Source: Lachnospiraceae bacterium
GTDB taxonomy: Bacteria; Bacillota; Clostridia; Lachnospirales; Lachnospiraceae
DNA: 64,000 nucleotides
Direction: 5' to 3'
Assembly (NCBI GenBank): GCA_910574965.1
Contig: CAJTDB010000001.1
Location: 315,092 to 379,091, forward strand
Shown here: positions 49,744 through 58,772 of the stretch, in pieces
Numbering within the stretch: position 1 is the first letter of the stretch
How the letters are laid out: every line of letters begins with the position of its first letter
Program-made: the position numbers and the translations under genes
The notes under the pieces: generated by a model
The model's input: only the letters and a program-made list of their open reading frames with translations
Databases searched by the model: none
What the model was told of the DNA's origin: nothing

Positions 49744-50771
49744 AAAATCTGTACCCCTGCATCTTTAAGCGTCTGCAGGCCCAGCCAGAGGATCACCAGA
49801 AACTGCAGCGCTGCAAACAGCGCCATAGGCATCATGGAACTTCCCCGGAACTGTTCCTGATATCCTGCATATATCACGATCTGCAAGATTACCGGTACCG
49901 GAAATTCTTCTAAGACCGTCATCCCATAGACTACTGACAGCACTCCGTACAGGCAGCCGAAAGACTGGTCCATATACGGCAGAAAATACCCTGCCAGAAG
50001 CCCAAAAAACAAAAACAGCCGAAGAAGCCGCACGCCCTCTTCTCTCCCGGAGCACGCTGTACAGGCTCCCTGTCCGAACAGCCATACAAGAATTGTCAGA
50101 AGCCCCAAGGTCAAAATAAGCCCGGTCACAGCCGCCGGGTCCACCAACTGCCCCTGTACGGCCTCCTTTCCTACGATCTCATAAATATTGGGCCAGTGAA
50201 ACGTATCCAGCGTGTACCCTGCACCGAACCAGATGCCGTAAGAATAGATAAAACGCACTCCAAAAGCCGCCAGAAGCACCAGAAGCTGTTCTGCCAAAAG
50301 CCGCTTTCTCTGCCAGAGCACCATGCAGGCAGCCCCAAGGCCCGCATACCGAACATTCCACAGAAGAAGCCCTGCCAAAAGCAGTGTAAAAAACCAGGCA
50401 TTCCATTTCCCGGACTTTTGTCCAAATACATACAGCGCACATACACAAAGCAGCACGCCAACCGCCCCATTGCCGGAGAGAATCGTCCCCTCGGCCACTG
50501 TCGTCGGCAGCAGCACCAGAATCCCGTACGTCAGAAGCGCCCGTTTCCGGCTCGACGTCCAGCGCCCCACCAGCAGCGCCGCCAGCACTGCCAGATACCA
50601 TTCTGCCAGCAGCAGGGTCCAGTGAGGCACACCGGTCTCAAAAGGAGTCCGGAGCATATATCCGGCTCCGGTGACGCACACCGCCAGAAGCCCTTCCAGA
50701 AAGTCGAACTTCAGTTCTCCTATCCGAAATTCCCGAAACAAAAGCCCTCTCAGCAGATTGTCTGCACTCAT
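49725..50771 (-). CDS. GT-C-like membrane protein, divergent paralogue of the next upstream gene
   Basis: A 348-residue protein with about ten membrane segments. It aligns by eye with its upstream neighbour (50768-51991) at WPNIYEIVGKEAV vs FPNIYQIIGNDVF and at GLLAGYFLPYM vs GMLTTYFLPHM, so the two are tandem duplicates. It lacks the early acidic motif of the neighbour, where GT-C transferases hold a catalytic aspartate; that region reads RTPFETGVPHWTLLLAE. It may be an accessory or inactive partner, or act on another step. Its start overlaps the upstream gene by four bases (ATGA). Confidence 0.75.
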   Translation of the reverse strand: MSADNLLRGLLFREFRIGELKFDFLEGLLAVCVTGAGYMLRTPFETGVPHWTLLLAEWYLAVLAALLVGRWTSSRKRALLTYGILVLLPTTVAEGTILSGNGAVGVLLCVCALYVFGQKSGKWNAWFFTLLLAGLLLWNVRYAGLGAACMVLWQRKRLLAEQLLVLLAAFGVRFIYSYGIWFGAGYTLDTFHWPNIYEIVGKEAVQGQLVDPAAVTGLILTLGLLTILVWLFGQGACTACSGREEGVRLLRLFLFFGLLAGYFLPYMDQSFGCLYGVLSVVYGMTVLEEFPVPVILQIVIYAGYQEQFRGSSMMPMALFAALQFLVILWLGLQTLKDAGVQILCRQKN

Positions 50772-51991
50772 ACCGGAATCCTCCCTTCCTCCTCCTTATC
50801 CAGCTTCTCCCGGTCTGTCCCCGGTGCCGAAAGCCGAACCAGATCCAGTCCCACAACGATCAGAAGCACCAACTGTATCAGTGCCAGCACTCCGTAGGGA
50901 ACCAGTATTTTATGCTTGGTTAAATATTCCCCGTATCCCACCACGCATAAAAAAGCAGATGCGATGGACAGGGGAAAGCGTCTGAGACGAATCATCCCGT
51001 AGATCAGCAGAAACGCGTCCGTCACATACAAATAGCGCTCGTGCATATGAGGCAGAAAATACGTCGTCAGCATCCCGAAGAACACTGTCATCAGAATTAC
51101 ATATTCCTTTGTTACCCGTACATTCTGATAGGCCATCCAGAACAGAACAAGCATCAGAATCCCAAGGATCAGATACATGCCCGCACCTACGTATTCATCC
51201 AGAAATACATCATTGCCGATGATCTGATAAATGTTCGGAAATTTAATGGACAAAGACCACCGATCCTTGCCGCCCTGAAAGGCATAGATGCCAAGAAGCT
51301 CCCCGAACGGCCGTCCTGCCAGAAAAGCCGGCAGTATCCCTAACAAATACATAACGGGAATCGTCACAAAATGTTTCAGCTCCACCTTCCGGCGCACCCA
51401 TAAAATTACCAGGAACGGAAAAATAAAAAGCGTCTGCAGCTTTACCGCAAAAGCCGCCCCGTAAAACCACATCCCTGTCCAGGTCCGCCCTTTCAGCAGG
51501 AAAAAGACGCTGCACAAGATCAGCAGCGTATAAATAATATCACACTGGGACCACACAGCCGCATTTAGAATTACCGTCGGCAGAAACAGGAAGACTCCGT
51601 AGGCAAAACATGCCCTTTTCCGATTTCCGGTACACTGACAGACGATGCCGCCGATTACTGCCGCGCCTACGATTTCCAGCATACAGCATAGTCCTTTAAA
51701 AGCAGTCATTGGATTGACCGGCAAAAGGGTAATCCCATACAAAAGATACATAACCGGCGGCGCATAGTCATAAAAGTCCTCAGCTAATGCCCCAAAGCCT
51801 CCCGTCTGAAGCTCTGACAGCCAGTGGCTCCAGTATACCGTCCAGTCCTCAGCCACATAGGAACGCACAAGGATGCGGACCAGCACGGCCAGCAGAGTAA
51901 TCACTGCCAAAAAGAGCACATCCGCTCCCCGGACTTTATATGCTCCTGCCGTCCACTCCTTTTTCATCCAGTTTCTCACATATTGGTCCAT
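50768..51991 (-). CDS. GT-C-like membrane glycosyltransferase
   Basis: A 407-residue protein with about ten membrane segments, similar to GPI/dolichol-type mannosyltransferase and GT87-like proteins. After the first helix comes RSYVAEDWTVYWSHW, whose acidic residues fit the catalytic loop of GT-C enzymes. Later segments include SIKFPNIYQIIGNDVF and TYFLPHMHERYLYV. It would transfer sugar from a lipid-phosphate donor on the outer face of the membrane, and the DPM1-like GT2 genes next to it could make that donor. ATG 51991 is chosen; a GTG two codons earlier overlaps the upstream stop. Confidence 0.78.
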   Translation of the reverse strand: MDQYVRNWMKKEWTAGAYKVRGADVLFLAVITLLAVLVRILVRSYVAEDWTVYWSHWLSELQTGGFGALAEDFYDYAPPVMYLLYGITLLPVNPMTAFKGLCCMLEIVGAAVIGGIVCQCTGNRKRACFAYGVFLFLPTVILNAAVWSQCDIIYTLLILCSVFFLLKGRTWTGMWFYGAAFAVKLQTLFIFPFLVILWVRRKVELKHFVTIPVMYLLGILPAFLAGRPFGELLGIYAFQGGKDRWSLSIKFPNIYQIIGNDVFLDEYVGAGMYLILGILMLVLFWMAYQNVRVTKEYVILMTVFFGMLTTYFLPHMHERYLYVTDAFLLIYGMIRLRRFPLSIASAFLCVVGYGEYLTKHKILVPYGVLALIQLVLLIVVGLDLVRLSAPGTDREKLDKEEEGRIPV

Positions 51992-51993
51992 GA

Positions 51994-52968
51994 TCACCTC
52001 AGCACTTTCTCAATGATAAATCTCGGCCTTCCCTTTGTCTCCAGATAGATTTTGCCGATATATTCTCCAATCACGCCGATGGCAAGAAGCTGCAGCCCGC
52101 CGATGGCCCAGATGGACACGATCAGAGACGTCCACCCGATGCTCGTATTTCCAAGAAAATGCTGAATCAGCGAATAGGCCAGCATAGCAAAGCTGCACAC
52201 AAAGATCAGCATTCCAAGAAATACAATAAAACGGATCGGTTTAATGGACAAGGATGTGATCCCGTCCACCGCCAGTCCCAGCATCTTCTTCAGCGGATAC
52301 TTGGACTCTCCCGCAAAGCGCTCATGCCGTTCATAAGTCACCACGCCTGTCTGAAAGCCGATCATAGGCACGATACCCCGCAGGAACAGGTTGACCTCCT
52401 GATATTTTGCCAGCTCCTCCAGCGCCCGCCGGCTCATAAGCCGGTAGTCCGCGTGGTTGAAGACGATCTCGCCGCCCATCAGATTCACCAGCCGATAAAA
52501 ACCCTCGGCCGTGAACCGTTTGAAAAAGGTATCCGTATGCCGAGCGCTTCGGACGCCATAGACGATCTCACAGCCTTCATAATATTTCTCCACAAACCGG
52601 TCGATGGCATCAATATCGTCCTGAAGATCCGCATCCAGAGAAATGACCATATCCGCATGGTCCTTTGCCGTCATAAGCCCGGCAAGAAGGGCATTCTGGT
52701 GCCCCCGGTTCCTGGACAGGAGAACGCCCTGGTAAACGGGATCCTTTTCATGGAGCTTTTCGATCATCTCCCAGGTCCGGTCTTTCGAACCGTCATTGAC
52801 AAACATGATTCTGCTCTCTTCTGCGATCAGTCCCTGTCTGGTCAGTTCTTTCATTTTCCTGTAAAGCCTGTCCGATGTCTCCGGCAGGACTTCCTGCTCA
52901 TTATAGCATGGGATGACCAGATACAGGATCTGTCCCTTCTGACTCCTTTTCTCATCCATCCTTTTCAC
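51994..52968 (-). CDS. GT2 glycosyltransferase with two C-terminal membrane helices (GtrB/ArnC-like)
   Basis: A 324-residue enzyme. The GT2 domain has LVIPCYNEQEVLPE, FVNDGSKDRTW, SLDADLQDD (D-x-D) and HADYRLMSRRAL. Two membrane helices lie at ~240-300, followed by IGEYIGKIYLETKGRPRF, the mark of bactoprenyl-phosphate glycosyltransferases. It would make undecaprenyl-phosphate sugar for the GT-C protein downstream. The start GTG 52968 overlaps the DUF2304 stop (GTGA); ATG 52959 is an alternative. Confidence 0.88.
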   Translation of the reverse strand: MKRMDEKRSQKGQILYLVIPCYNEQEVLPETSDRLYRKMKELTRQGLIAEESRIMFVNDGSKDRTWEMIEKLHEKDPVYQGVLLSRNRGHQNALLAGLMTAKDHADMVISLDADLQDDIDAIDRFVEKYYEGCEIVYGVRSARHTDTFFKRFTAEGFYRLVNLMGGEIVFNHADYRLMSRRALEELAKYQEVNLFLRGIVPMIGFQTGVVTYERHERFAGESKYPLKKMLGLAVDGITSLSIKPIRFIVFLGMLIFVCSFAMLAYSLIQHFLGNTSIGWTSLIVSIWAIGGLQLLAIGVIGEYIGKIYLETKGRPRFIIEKVLR

Positions 52969-53348
52969 CCTTCCTGCCTTTCCTCTGCCTTTTTCAGTTC
53001 CGCTTCCAACTCCTGCAGCCGCTTCTCATTCAGCGCCGCCGTCTGATCCAAAGTTCGGATGCTGTTGGACATCCGGGACAATGCCACCGTCAGGGAAAAG
53101 ATAATGACCAGTGAAAAGCAGAATCCGAGAAAGAAGATCATGTTCACCGGCGCATAAATACCCAAAAACTCCGATACTACGATCAAAAGTCCCGGCCAGC
53201 AGTCAAATAGAAGCAGCGCACAAAGCACCGCCATCCACGACAGCGCATATTTCAGCTCCAGACTCCTTTTGCGTATCATATTTACCAGAATCCCAAATAC
53301 GACCACGATGGCAAAGCCGATCACGATCTGCAGTTTTAGTGTCATCAT
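52965..53348 (-). CDS. DUF2304 membrane protein
   Basis: A 127-residue protein with three hydrophobic segments, the last followed by a coiled-coil tail (AALNEKRLQELEAELKKAEE). KRSLELKYALSWM and FDCWPGLL are typical of DUF2304, found with GT2 genes in polysaccharide loci. A role in localising the neighbouring glycosyltransferase is plausible and unproven. The start has GGAG nine bases upstream. Confidence 0.82.
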   Translation of the reverse strand: MMTLKLQIVIGFAIVVVFGILVNMIRKRSLELKYALSWMAVLCALLLFDCWPGLLIVVSEFLGIYAPVNMIFFLGFCFSLVIIFSLTVALSRMSNSIRTLDQTAALNEKRLQELEAELKKAEERQEG

Positions 53349-53379
53349 ATGAAAGATCTCCTGTTTTTGTCCCCAACCA

Positions 53380-54069
53380 TTACCCTCTCAGTCTCTCCAT
53401 CAGCACCGCCAGCGTTACCTTAATCATATAGTACACAGACTTCACCCCTCCAATGGAAGAAGTCCCTTCTTCTCTCTTCTTCATCACCACCGGGATTTCC
53501 GTCACCTTTTTCCCCATGCGCAGAATCGCCGTCACGCTCTCCGGCTCCGGATAGTCCTTTGGATAGCTTCTGGCATAGAGCTCCATCACATCCCGGTTCA
53601 CCATCCGCATACCGGAGGTAGGATCGGTCACCCGTTTTCCGGTCAGCAGACGAATCAGTGCCGAGAAATACCGGATACCCACACGCCGAAGGCCCGATGA
53701 CTGAAACCCTTCCTTTTCAATAAACCTAGAACCGATGACCATATCACTGCCTGTCCTTAGAAGCTCCTCTGCCATCCGCTCCAGATATGACCCGTCATGC
53801 TGCCCGTCTCCATCAAACTGCACCGCAAGATCATAGCCGTACTGACAGCCGTAGAGATATCCCGTCTGCACTGCACCGCCGATGCCCAGGTTGACCGACA
53901 GGTTTACATAATTCAGTCCATGTTTCCGGCAAACCTCCAGTGTATCATCTGTGGAACAGTCATTGATAACAATATAGTCAAATCCCGGCGCATGGGTTTT
54001 GATGTCTTCGACGGCTCTTAAGATGCTCCCGCCTTCGTTATACGCAGGAATAATCACAAGCTTTTTCAT
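53380..54069 (-). CDS. GT2 glycosyltransferase, DPM1-like without membrane helices
   Basis: A 229-residue soluble GT2 enzyme. LVIIPAYNEGGSILRAV, INDCSTDDTLEV, FDGDGQHD (D-x-D), TDPTSGMRMVNRDVM and the C-terminal VMKKREEGTSSI place it with polyprenyl-phosphate glycosyltransferases of the DPM1 group. The start at 54069 has AAGGAG six bases upstream. It leads the run of genes through 47565, all on one strand with small gaps or overlaps. Confidence 0.88.
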   Translation of the reverse strand: MKKLVIIPAYNEGGSILRAVEDIKTHAPGFDYIVINDCSTDDTLEVCRKHGLNYVNLSVNLGIGGAVQTGYLYGCQYGYDLAVQFDGDGQHDGSYLERMAEELLRTGSDMVIGSRFIEKEGFQSSGLRRVGIRYFSALIRLLTGKRVTDPTSGMRMVNRDVMELYARSYPKDYPEPESVTAILRMGKKVTEIPVVMKKREEGTSSIGGVKSVYYMIKVTLAVLMERLRG

Positions 54070-54149
54070 ACCATACTCCTTCATGCCGTCCCTTTCGTCC
54101 AAAGAAACGGTATACGATGCTATATTGTATCACAAACTGTAAAAATATG

Positions 54150-54899
54150 CTACTTTTTTACAAACTGCATCAGCACCCGGCCTGTTCGGCACAGATCCGT
54201 AAACCACGCAAACGGCACCTGATTTTCTTTCAGCGCCCGGTGTCCCTCCCGGAAAGACCGCCAGTACGCTCCCAGACTGTTCGTACTTGTCCCTCCATAG
54301 GACATATAAATCAGGATCTCCGGCAGATAGGAAAGCCGGACTTTCTTTCCATATAAAATACGCACCATAAACTCATAGTCCGCCGCAATCCGATAGTCTG
54401 TCTTATACATGCCGAACTGTTCATAGACCTCCCGTCTCAGATACAGCGTTGGATGCCCCGGAAGCCAGCCGGTCCGAATGCTGCCCTGTCCCTGATGCCA
54501 CCTGCGCACAATCCGTTCCCCGTCCATATAATAAAGATCCCCGTGCACGCCGTCCGTTTTCTCCTGTTCCATCACTTCCACCATCCGGCGAATCACGCCC
54601 TTATGGGCAAAACGATCAAAACAGCAGCCGATAATATCTCCTGTCGCTAAAGCGATGCCTTTGTTCAGCGCATCGTAAATCCCCTTGTCCGGCTCCGACC
54701 GGAAACGAACCTGTCCCGGCATCCGCTTTTCCATTTGGCGGATCAGTTCCATCGTTTTGTCCGTGGACCCGCCGTCTATGATGATATACTCCAGATTTTC
54801 ATAATCCTGTCCCGCCACCTGCTCCATAATGCGCTCTAAATTAGCCGCATCGTTATATGTTGTTGTGATCAAGGACACCTTTGGTAATGTTGTGTTCAT
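54150..54899 (-). CDS. GT2 glycosyltransferase, WcaA/EpsH-like
   Basis: A 249-residue GT2 enzyme: LITTTYNDAANLERIME, IIIDGGSTDKT, SEPDKGIYDALNKGIALATGD and YRIAADYEFMVRIL are the usual motifs of branch transferases for exopolysaccharides. No membrane segment. It starts immediately after the stop of the GT4 gene (TGA-ATG), so translation is coupled. Confidence 0.88.
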   Translation of the reverse strand: MNTTLPKVSLITTTYNDAANLERIMEQVAGQDYENLEYIIIDGGSTDKTMELIRQMEKRMPGQVRFRSEPDKGIYDALNKGIALATGDIIGCCFDRFAHKGVIRRMVEVMEQEKTDGVHGDLYYMDGERIVRRWHQGQGSIRTGWLPGHPTLYLRREVYEQFGMYKTDYRIAADYEFMVRILYGKKVRLSYLPEILIYMSYGGTSTNSLGAYWRSFREGHRALKENQVPFAWFTDLCRTGRVLMQFVKK

Positions 54900-56114
54900 T
54901 CAGCCTCTCCGACCTGCCAGCTCGTGGTAAAGCTCCACATATTCCTGAAAACGGTCTTCTTTCTCGTATTGTTCTGCCCTTTTTAAACAGGCTTCTCTTG
55001 TCTTCGGTTCTTTCTGCTCCTGCAAAACGGCCTGCAAAAGCGCCTCCAAATCTCCCTTTTTGACTACTCTTGCACAGCTTTCGTCCAAACTCTCCGGACT
55101 TCCTCCGGTATCGAACGTTATGACCGGAGTCCCGCAGGCCAGCGCTTCCAGATTCGTTGTGGGGAAATTATCTTCCAGCGTTGCATTGACAAATACATCT
55201 GCCATCGTATAATACTCTGCCAGCTCTTCTGCCGAAGACGTCCGTCCAAGCCCCAGAACATTTCCCGGAAGCTTTTTTTGCTGTTTCTTTGACAGCCCCA
55301 CCAACACCATCCGGCAGTCCTCTGGAAGCTTTTCGGCCAACTGCAGCAAGTACGAAAGCCCTTTTCTCCGCTCCCACACATTGGCCACTCCAAGGAGCAC
55401 GAATTTTCCCGAATACCCAAGCCGCTCCCTAAGCCCCCGATCTGTGGGACAGAATTGTTTCCGGTCAATGCCGTTAGGTATGACCCGCACGGGATAATTT
55501 CTCAGAAAGGACCGTTTAAGCTCCTTCTGAAGCCATACAGACGGCACAGCCAGAGTCAGATTCGGCACCCCCGTAAAAGCCTCTCTCTTCCTTATATAAT
55601 TCCTTTTTGTCCGGTTTTTAAACAATGCATACGGATAGGTATTTTTGTACTCCCTGCAGTTTTGACAGCCGCTCTCCCATCCTTTGCAGCCGGTAAAATC
55701 ATAAAAAGCACAATGTCCCGTATACGGCCAGCAGTCATGAAGCGTCCATACTGCCGGTTTGCCGGACGCTTTCAGATACTCGAACAGGAGTTCAACCTGC
55801 AGGACAAATCCATGAATGTTATGCAGATGAATCACATCCGGGTCCCACTGCCGGATCTTCTGAATCAGCCTTCTAGTCTGCCTTCCAGAAGCAAATCCGT
55901 GCTCTCCCCGGAAAAAAGTAGCAAGTACATGCAGTCCCATATCTGCTCCTGAACCGAAGCGAAAAGCCTGCACCCCTTCCGGAGCACTCTGCCGCCCGTA
56001 GGCAATCAGACCCTCATGGCCGTTTTTTTCCAGTGTATGATAAATATCCGTCACGATGCGCCCCACGCTGCCCCTCTGGCACACCGTACTGATCTGTAAT
56101 ACTTTCAATCCCAT
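54900..56114 (-). CDS. GT4 glycosyltransferase
   Basis: A 404-residue GT-B enzyme. The N-terminal half has HLHNIHGFVLQVELLFEY and WTLHDCWPYTGHCAFYD. The C-terminal half has FVLLGVANVWERRKGL, MADVFVNATLEDNFPTTNLEALACGTPVITF with the E-x7-E motif and GGSPESL. A cysteine pair (GWESGCQNC) in between is typical of this WcaC-like group. The start at 56114 lacks a clear ribosome binding site. It diverges from the fucosyltransferase-like gene. Confidence 0.88.
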   Translation of the reverse strand: MGLKVLQISTVCQRGSVGRIVTDIYHTLEKNGHEGLIAYGRQSAPEGVQAFRFGSGADMGLHVLATFFRGEHGFASGRQTRRLIQKIRQWDPDVIHLHNIHGFVLQVELLFEYLKASGKPAVWTLHDCWPYTGHCAFYDFTGCKGWESGCQNCREYKNTYPYALFKNRTKRNYIRKREAFTGVPNLTLAVPSVWLQKELKRSFLRNYPVRVIPNGIDRKQFCPTDRGLRERLGYSGKFVLLGVANVWERRKGLSYLLQLAEKLPEDCRMVLVGLSKKQQKKLPGNVLGLGRTSSAEELAEYYTMADVFVNATLEDNFPTTNLEALACGTPVITFDTGGSPESLDESCARVVKKGDLEALLQAVLQEQKEPKTREACLKRAEQYEKEDRFQEYVELYHELAGRRG

Positions 56115-56150
56115 CTGTAATACCGCCCGTTGCCTGCCATTCCTTTCTAT

Positions 56151-56187
56151 GCTATACTGGATATATTCTCTATCCTATAGTATAAGC
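56151..56187. promoter_or_regulatory. Dyad in the divergent promoter region of GT4 and fucosyltransferase genes
   Basis: GCTATACTGGATA (56151-56163) and TATCCTATAGTATAAGC (56171-56187) form an imperfect inverted repeat across the 84-bp divergent gap. The A/T-rich arms may contain both -10 boxes, so the symmetry may only reflect back-to-back promoters. Confidence 0.35.
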
Positions 56188-56198
56188 GAGGTAAATCC

Positions 56199-56984
56199 AT
56201 GATAATCATACAACCTTCCGGCGGTTTATGCAATAGAATGCGCGTGATTAATTCCGGCCTGCGCCTGGCAGAAGAACGGCAGGACAAGCTGCTTGTTCTC
56301 TGGAACTGCAACGCAGAACTCAACTGTCCCTTTGATGCTCTTTTTCACCCGGTCACCGAATGCACAATCACGAACATACATTCTGTCGCCGATCTCCGCA
56401 AATTGTTCTTCCAGAAAACCGCCCGCACCTATCTGACCAATGAGGAGCTTCTTGCCCACCGGACCCCGGCAGGCGCTCTGGACCGGGATTATGTAAAAAG
56501 TCTCCGGAAAAATATCTATATCTTTACATGGGAATGGTTCTATCCTTCCAAAGACTATCATCTGTTTGCACCCATTAAGCACCTGCAGGCACGCATCGAT
56601 CAGATGACGGCACAATTCGGCCCCTCCTGCGTCGGCGTCCACATCCGCCGGACGGACAATCAGCCCGCCATCGGAAAAAGCTCCACCGACGCATTTATTC
56701 ATTCCATGCACCGGGAGCTTTCCCTTGATCCGGATACCATGTTCTATCTGGCCACAGATGACAAAAAGGAAGAAGAACGCCTCCGCGCCCATTTCCCGGA
56801 CCGCATCCTCTCCAACCAGAACCGCTGTCTTAGAAGAGACAGCAAAGAAGGCATACAGGACGCCCTTTTAGACCTGTACACCCTCGCTTCCACCCGAAAG
56901 ATCATCGGCAGTTATTTCAGCTCCTTCACGGACATCGCCGCAGACATGAAAAAGATCCCCCTGACCATCGCAGGGGAATCCTGA
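56199..56984 (+). CDS. Fucosyltransferase-like protein (NodZ/O-fucosyltransferase fold)
   Basis: A 261-residue GT-B-type enzyme: QPSGGLCNRMRVINSGLRLAE at the N-terminus, VGVHIRRTDN (the H-x-R-R-x-D donor site) at ~150, FYLATDD and GSYFSSFTD near the end. These are the peptide motifs shared by NodZ, alpha-1,6- and O-fucosyltransferases that use GDP-fucose. The acceptor is unknown, probably the glycan made by the neighbouring cluster. The start at 56199 has GAGG seven bases upstream. Confidence 0.82.
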   Translation: MIIIQPSGGLCNRMRVINSGLRLAEERQDKLLVLWNCNAELNCPFDALFHPVTECTITNIHSVADLRKLFFQKTARTYLTNEELLAHRTPAGALDRDYVKSLRKNIYIFTWEWFYPSKDYHLFAPIKHLQARIDQMTAQFGPSCVGVHIRRTDNQPAIGKSSTDAFIHSMHRELSLDPDTMFYLATDDKKEEERLRAHFPDRILSNQNRCLRRDSKEGIQDALLDLYTLASTRKIIGSYFSSFTDIAADMKKIPLTIAGES

Positions 56985-57014
56985 CCTTACACACCGCAGC
57001 CGGCGGCCGGTCCG

Positions 57015-57905
57015 TCAGTCAAAGACAATCCGGACCGCCAGCACCCCATGCTCCAGCTCACACCCGATATGACCGCCCATCTGTTCCGTCAGTATCCGCG
57101 CGATGGAAAGTCCCAGGCCTGTCTGCTCCTTTCCGGCCGTCTCCACCGTATAATACCGGTCAAACAGCCGGCTTGCTTCCACCTCCGTCAGATCAGACGC
57201 ATGATTCCGAAAGAAAATCTCCCCCGTCTCCAAAAGCACAATGCAAAGATCTCCGTCGCTGTATTTCACCGCATTGCTCAGAACATTAGAAAAAATGCGG
57301 ATCAGTGCGCTTTTGTTCAGCTTCCGCCGAACATCCGTCTCCGGCATGGAGATCTTTGGTGTGATCCGGCAGCCTTTCAGCACTGCGTAATAAGCCGCCA
57401 CACTCTCCTCCAATACCCGGTTTAAAGACAGTTCCTCCTTTGCCTTTGGCTCCTCTGACGATGCCGCAACCGAATATCGGAAAAGCTCCTCTGTCAACTG
57501 TTTTAATACCTCTGTACGCTCCTCTATGACCGTCAGACAGCGGCGGACACTCTCGCTGACTTCTTCTTCCCTCAGAAGGTCCAGATAGCCGCAGATGGCT
57601 GTCAGAGGCGTACGCAGGTCATGAGATATGTGGGTCACCGCATCCCGAAGCTCCAGATCCCCCTGCCGGTAGCGGTGACGCTCCCGGCGCAGACGGCGCA
57701 GGCCGACGTTGATGCCGGCGGCCAAGCGGCGCATATACGGGTCATAACTGGCAGTGTCAATAAGCGTATTCGTATCGGTCATCAGCCGGTCCCGAAACGC
57801 CTCCTCGATCTCCTTCGCCGCCCTGTGCAGTCTTTGTACTTTCCAAAGCAGAAGCCCGGCTGTAAACGCCAGCGCTCCTATCAGTATCCACGCTCCGGTC
57901 TCCAT
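57015..57905 (-). CDS. Sensor histidine kinase, small-loop type
   Basis: A 296-residue histidine kinase with a single N-terminal membrane helix (WILIGALAFTAGLLLW) and no sizeable extracellular domain. The H-box is THISHDLRTPLTAICGY (~92-108) and the ATP-binding parts are NVLSNAVKYSDG, LFDRYYTVE and GLGLSIARILTEQMGG. Such input-poor kinases often sense through an adjacent ABC transporter. It is last in the order regulator, ATPase, permease, kinase and is probably the partner of the 59805-60479 regulator. Confidence 0.9.
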   Translation of the reverse strand: METGAWILIGALAFTAGLLLWKVQRLHRAAKEIEEAFRDRLMTDTNTLIDTASYDPYMRRLAAGINVGLRRLRRERHRYRQGDLELRDAVTHISHDLRTPLTAICGYLDLLREEEVSESVRRCLTVIEERTEVLKQLTEELFRYSVAASSEEPKAKEELSLNRVLEESVAAYYAVLKGCRITPKISMPETDVRRKLNKSALIRIFSNVLSNAVKYSDGDLCIVLLETGEIFFRNHASDLTEVEASRLFDRYYTVETAGKEQTGLGLSIARILTEQMGGHIGCELEHGVLAVRIVFD

Positions 57906-57923
57906 CCGGCCCGCCGCCCTTTC

Positions 57924-58772
57924 TTATTTGATATCTTTTCTTTGAAATCCTGCAATCCCTCCGCCGGCAGACACCAGGACGACCAGACAGGAATACAGGA
58001 CCAGCCGCCCGGCCTGCTCTTTTGTAACCTCGTCCTCTTCGATCTTCAGTGCCTGGCCGCTGGGCAGCAGTTCATCCAGAAACTCAAAAACCCTTCTCTT
58101 CACGGATCCTTCCTCCAGATAATTGGGATTCGGCTCCTCCTCCCTGGTAATGACATATCCCTTGTCTGTCGTATAAGCATACGGCTCATAGACCTTAGGC
58201 TCATGCAGGCTGGAACGAATATACCCGGAAGCAAGGAGCAGGATAAGCGCCGCAATGATGCTGACTGCCGTCACAGACGCCTTGTTCTGACGCAGCATAC
58301 TGTGCATGGTAAAGCAGGCCGCAAAGGACAGATCCATCACCACCGTCAGCAGACCGTTCTGAGCCGCAAAGGGAAGAAACGATGTTCCCGGCAGACCCAG
58401 CAGCGGCACCCCAAGCAAAAAGACTGCCGCCACATAAATGGCATTTATCATCATCACCCCTGCAATATTGACAACCAGACCGGACAAATACACTTTGTAC
58501 CGTTCATGCCCTGCTACCAGTTTATTCCGTATAGTGCCGTCGCTGTACTCCGTTCCCCAGAACAGGCTGATAAAAAACGCCGCCGCAATCCCCATCAGTT
58601 TTGCATAGCCAAAGCAGACCAGGTCCGCCGAATACTTACCGCCCGTCCTGCACATGAAATAATATCCCATCAGCACCATAAAGGCTCCAAAGGATGCCAT
58701 AAAAGCCGCACATGTCCAAAAATCACGGCTTTTCCATAATCTTGAAAAATCTGCCGCCAGCAGTCTGCTCAT
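57924..58772 (-). CDS. ABC-2-type transporter permease
   Basis: A 282-residue membrane protein with six hydrophobic segments and an extracellular domain at ~165-230. WGTEYSDGTIRNKLVAGHERYKVYLSGLVV is the typical ABC-2 cytoplasmic segment. It forms a transporter with the upstream ATPase, whose stop it overlaps by four bases (ATGA). The class includes lantibiotic-immunity and antimicrobial-peptide resistance exporters. Confidence 0.85.
   Translation of the reverse strand: MSRLLAADFSRLWKSRDFWTCAAFMASFGAFMVLMGYYFMCRTGGKYSADLVCFGYAKLMGIAAAFFISLFWGTEYSDGTIRNKLVAGHERYKVYLSGLVVNIAGVMMINAIYVAAVFLLGVPLLGLPGTSFLPFAAQNGLLTVVMDLSFAACFTMHSMLRQNKASVTAVSIIAALILLLASGYIRSSLHEPKVYEPYAYTTDKGYVITREEEPNPNYLEEGSVKRRVFEFLDELLPSGQALKIEEDEVTKEQAGRLVLYSCLVVLVSAGGGIAGFQRKDIK

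Noticed and set aside
57621-58739. 372-residue plus-strand open frame
   Set aside because: It is antisense to the histidine kinase and ABC permease; no domain is visible.
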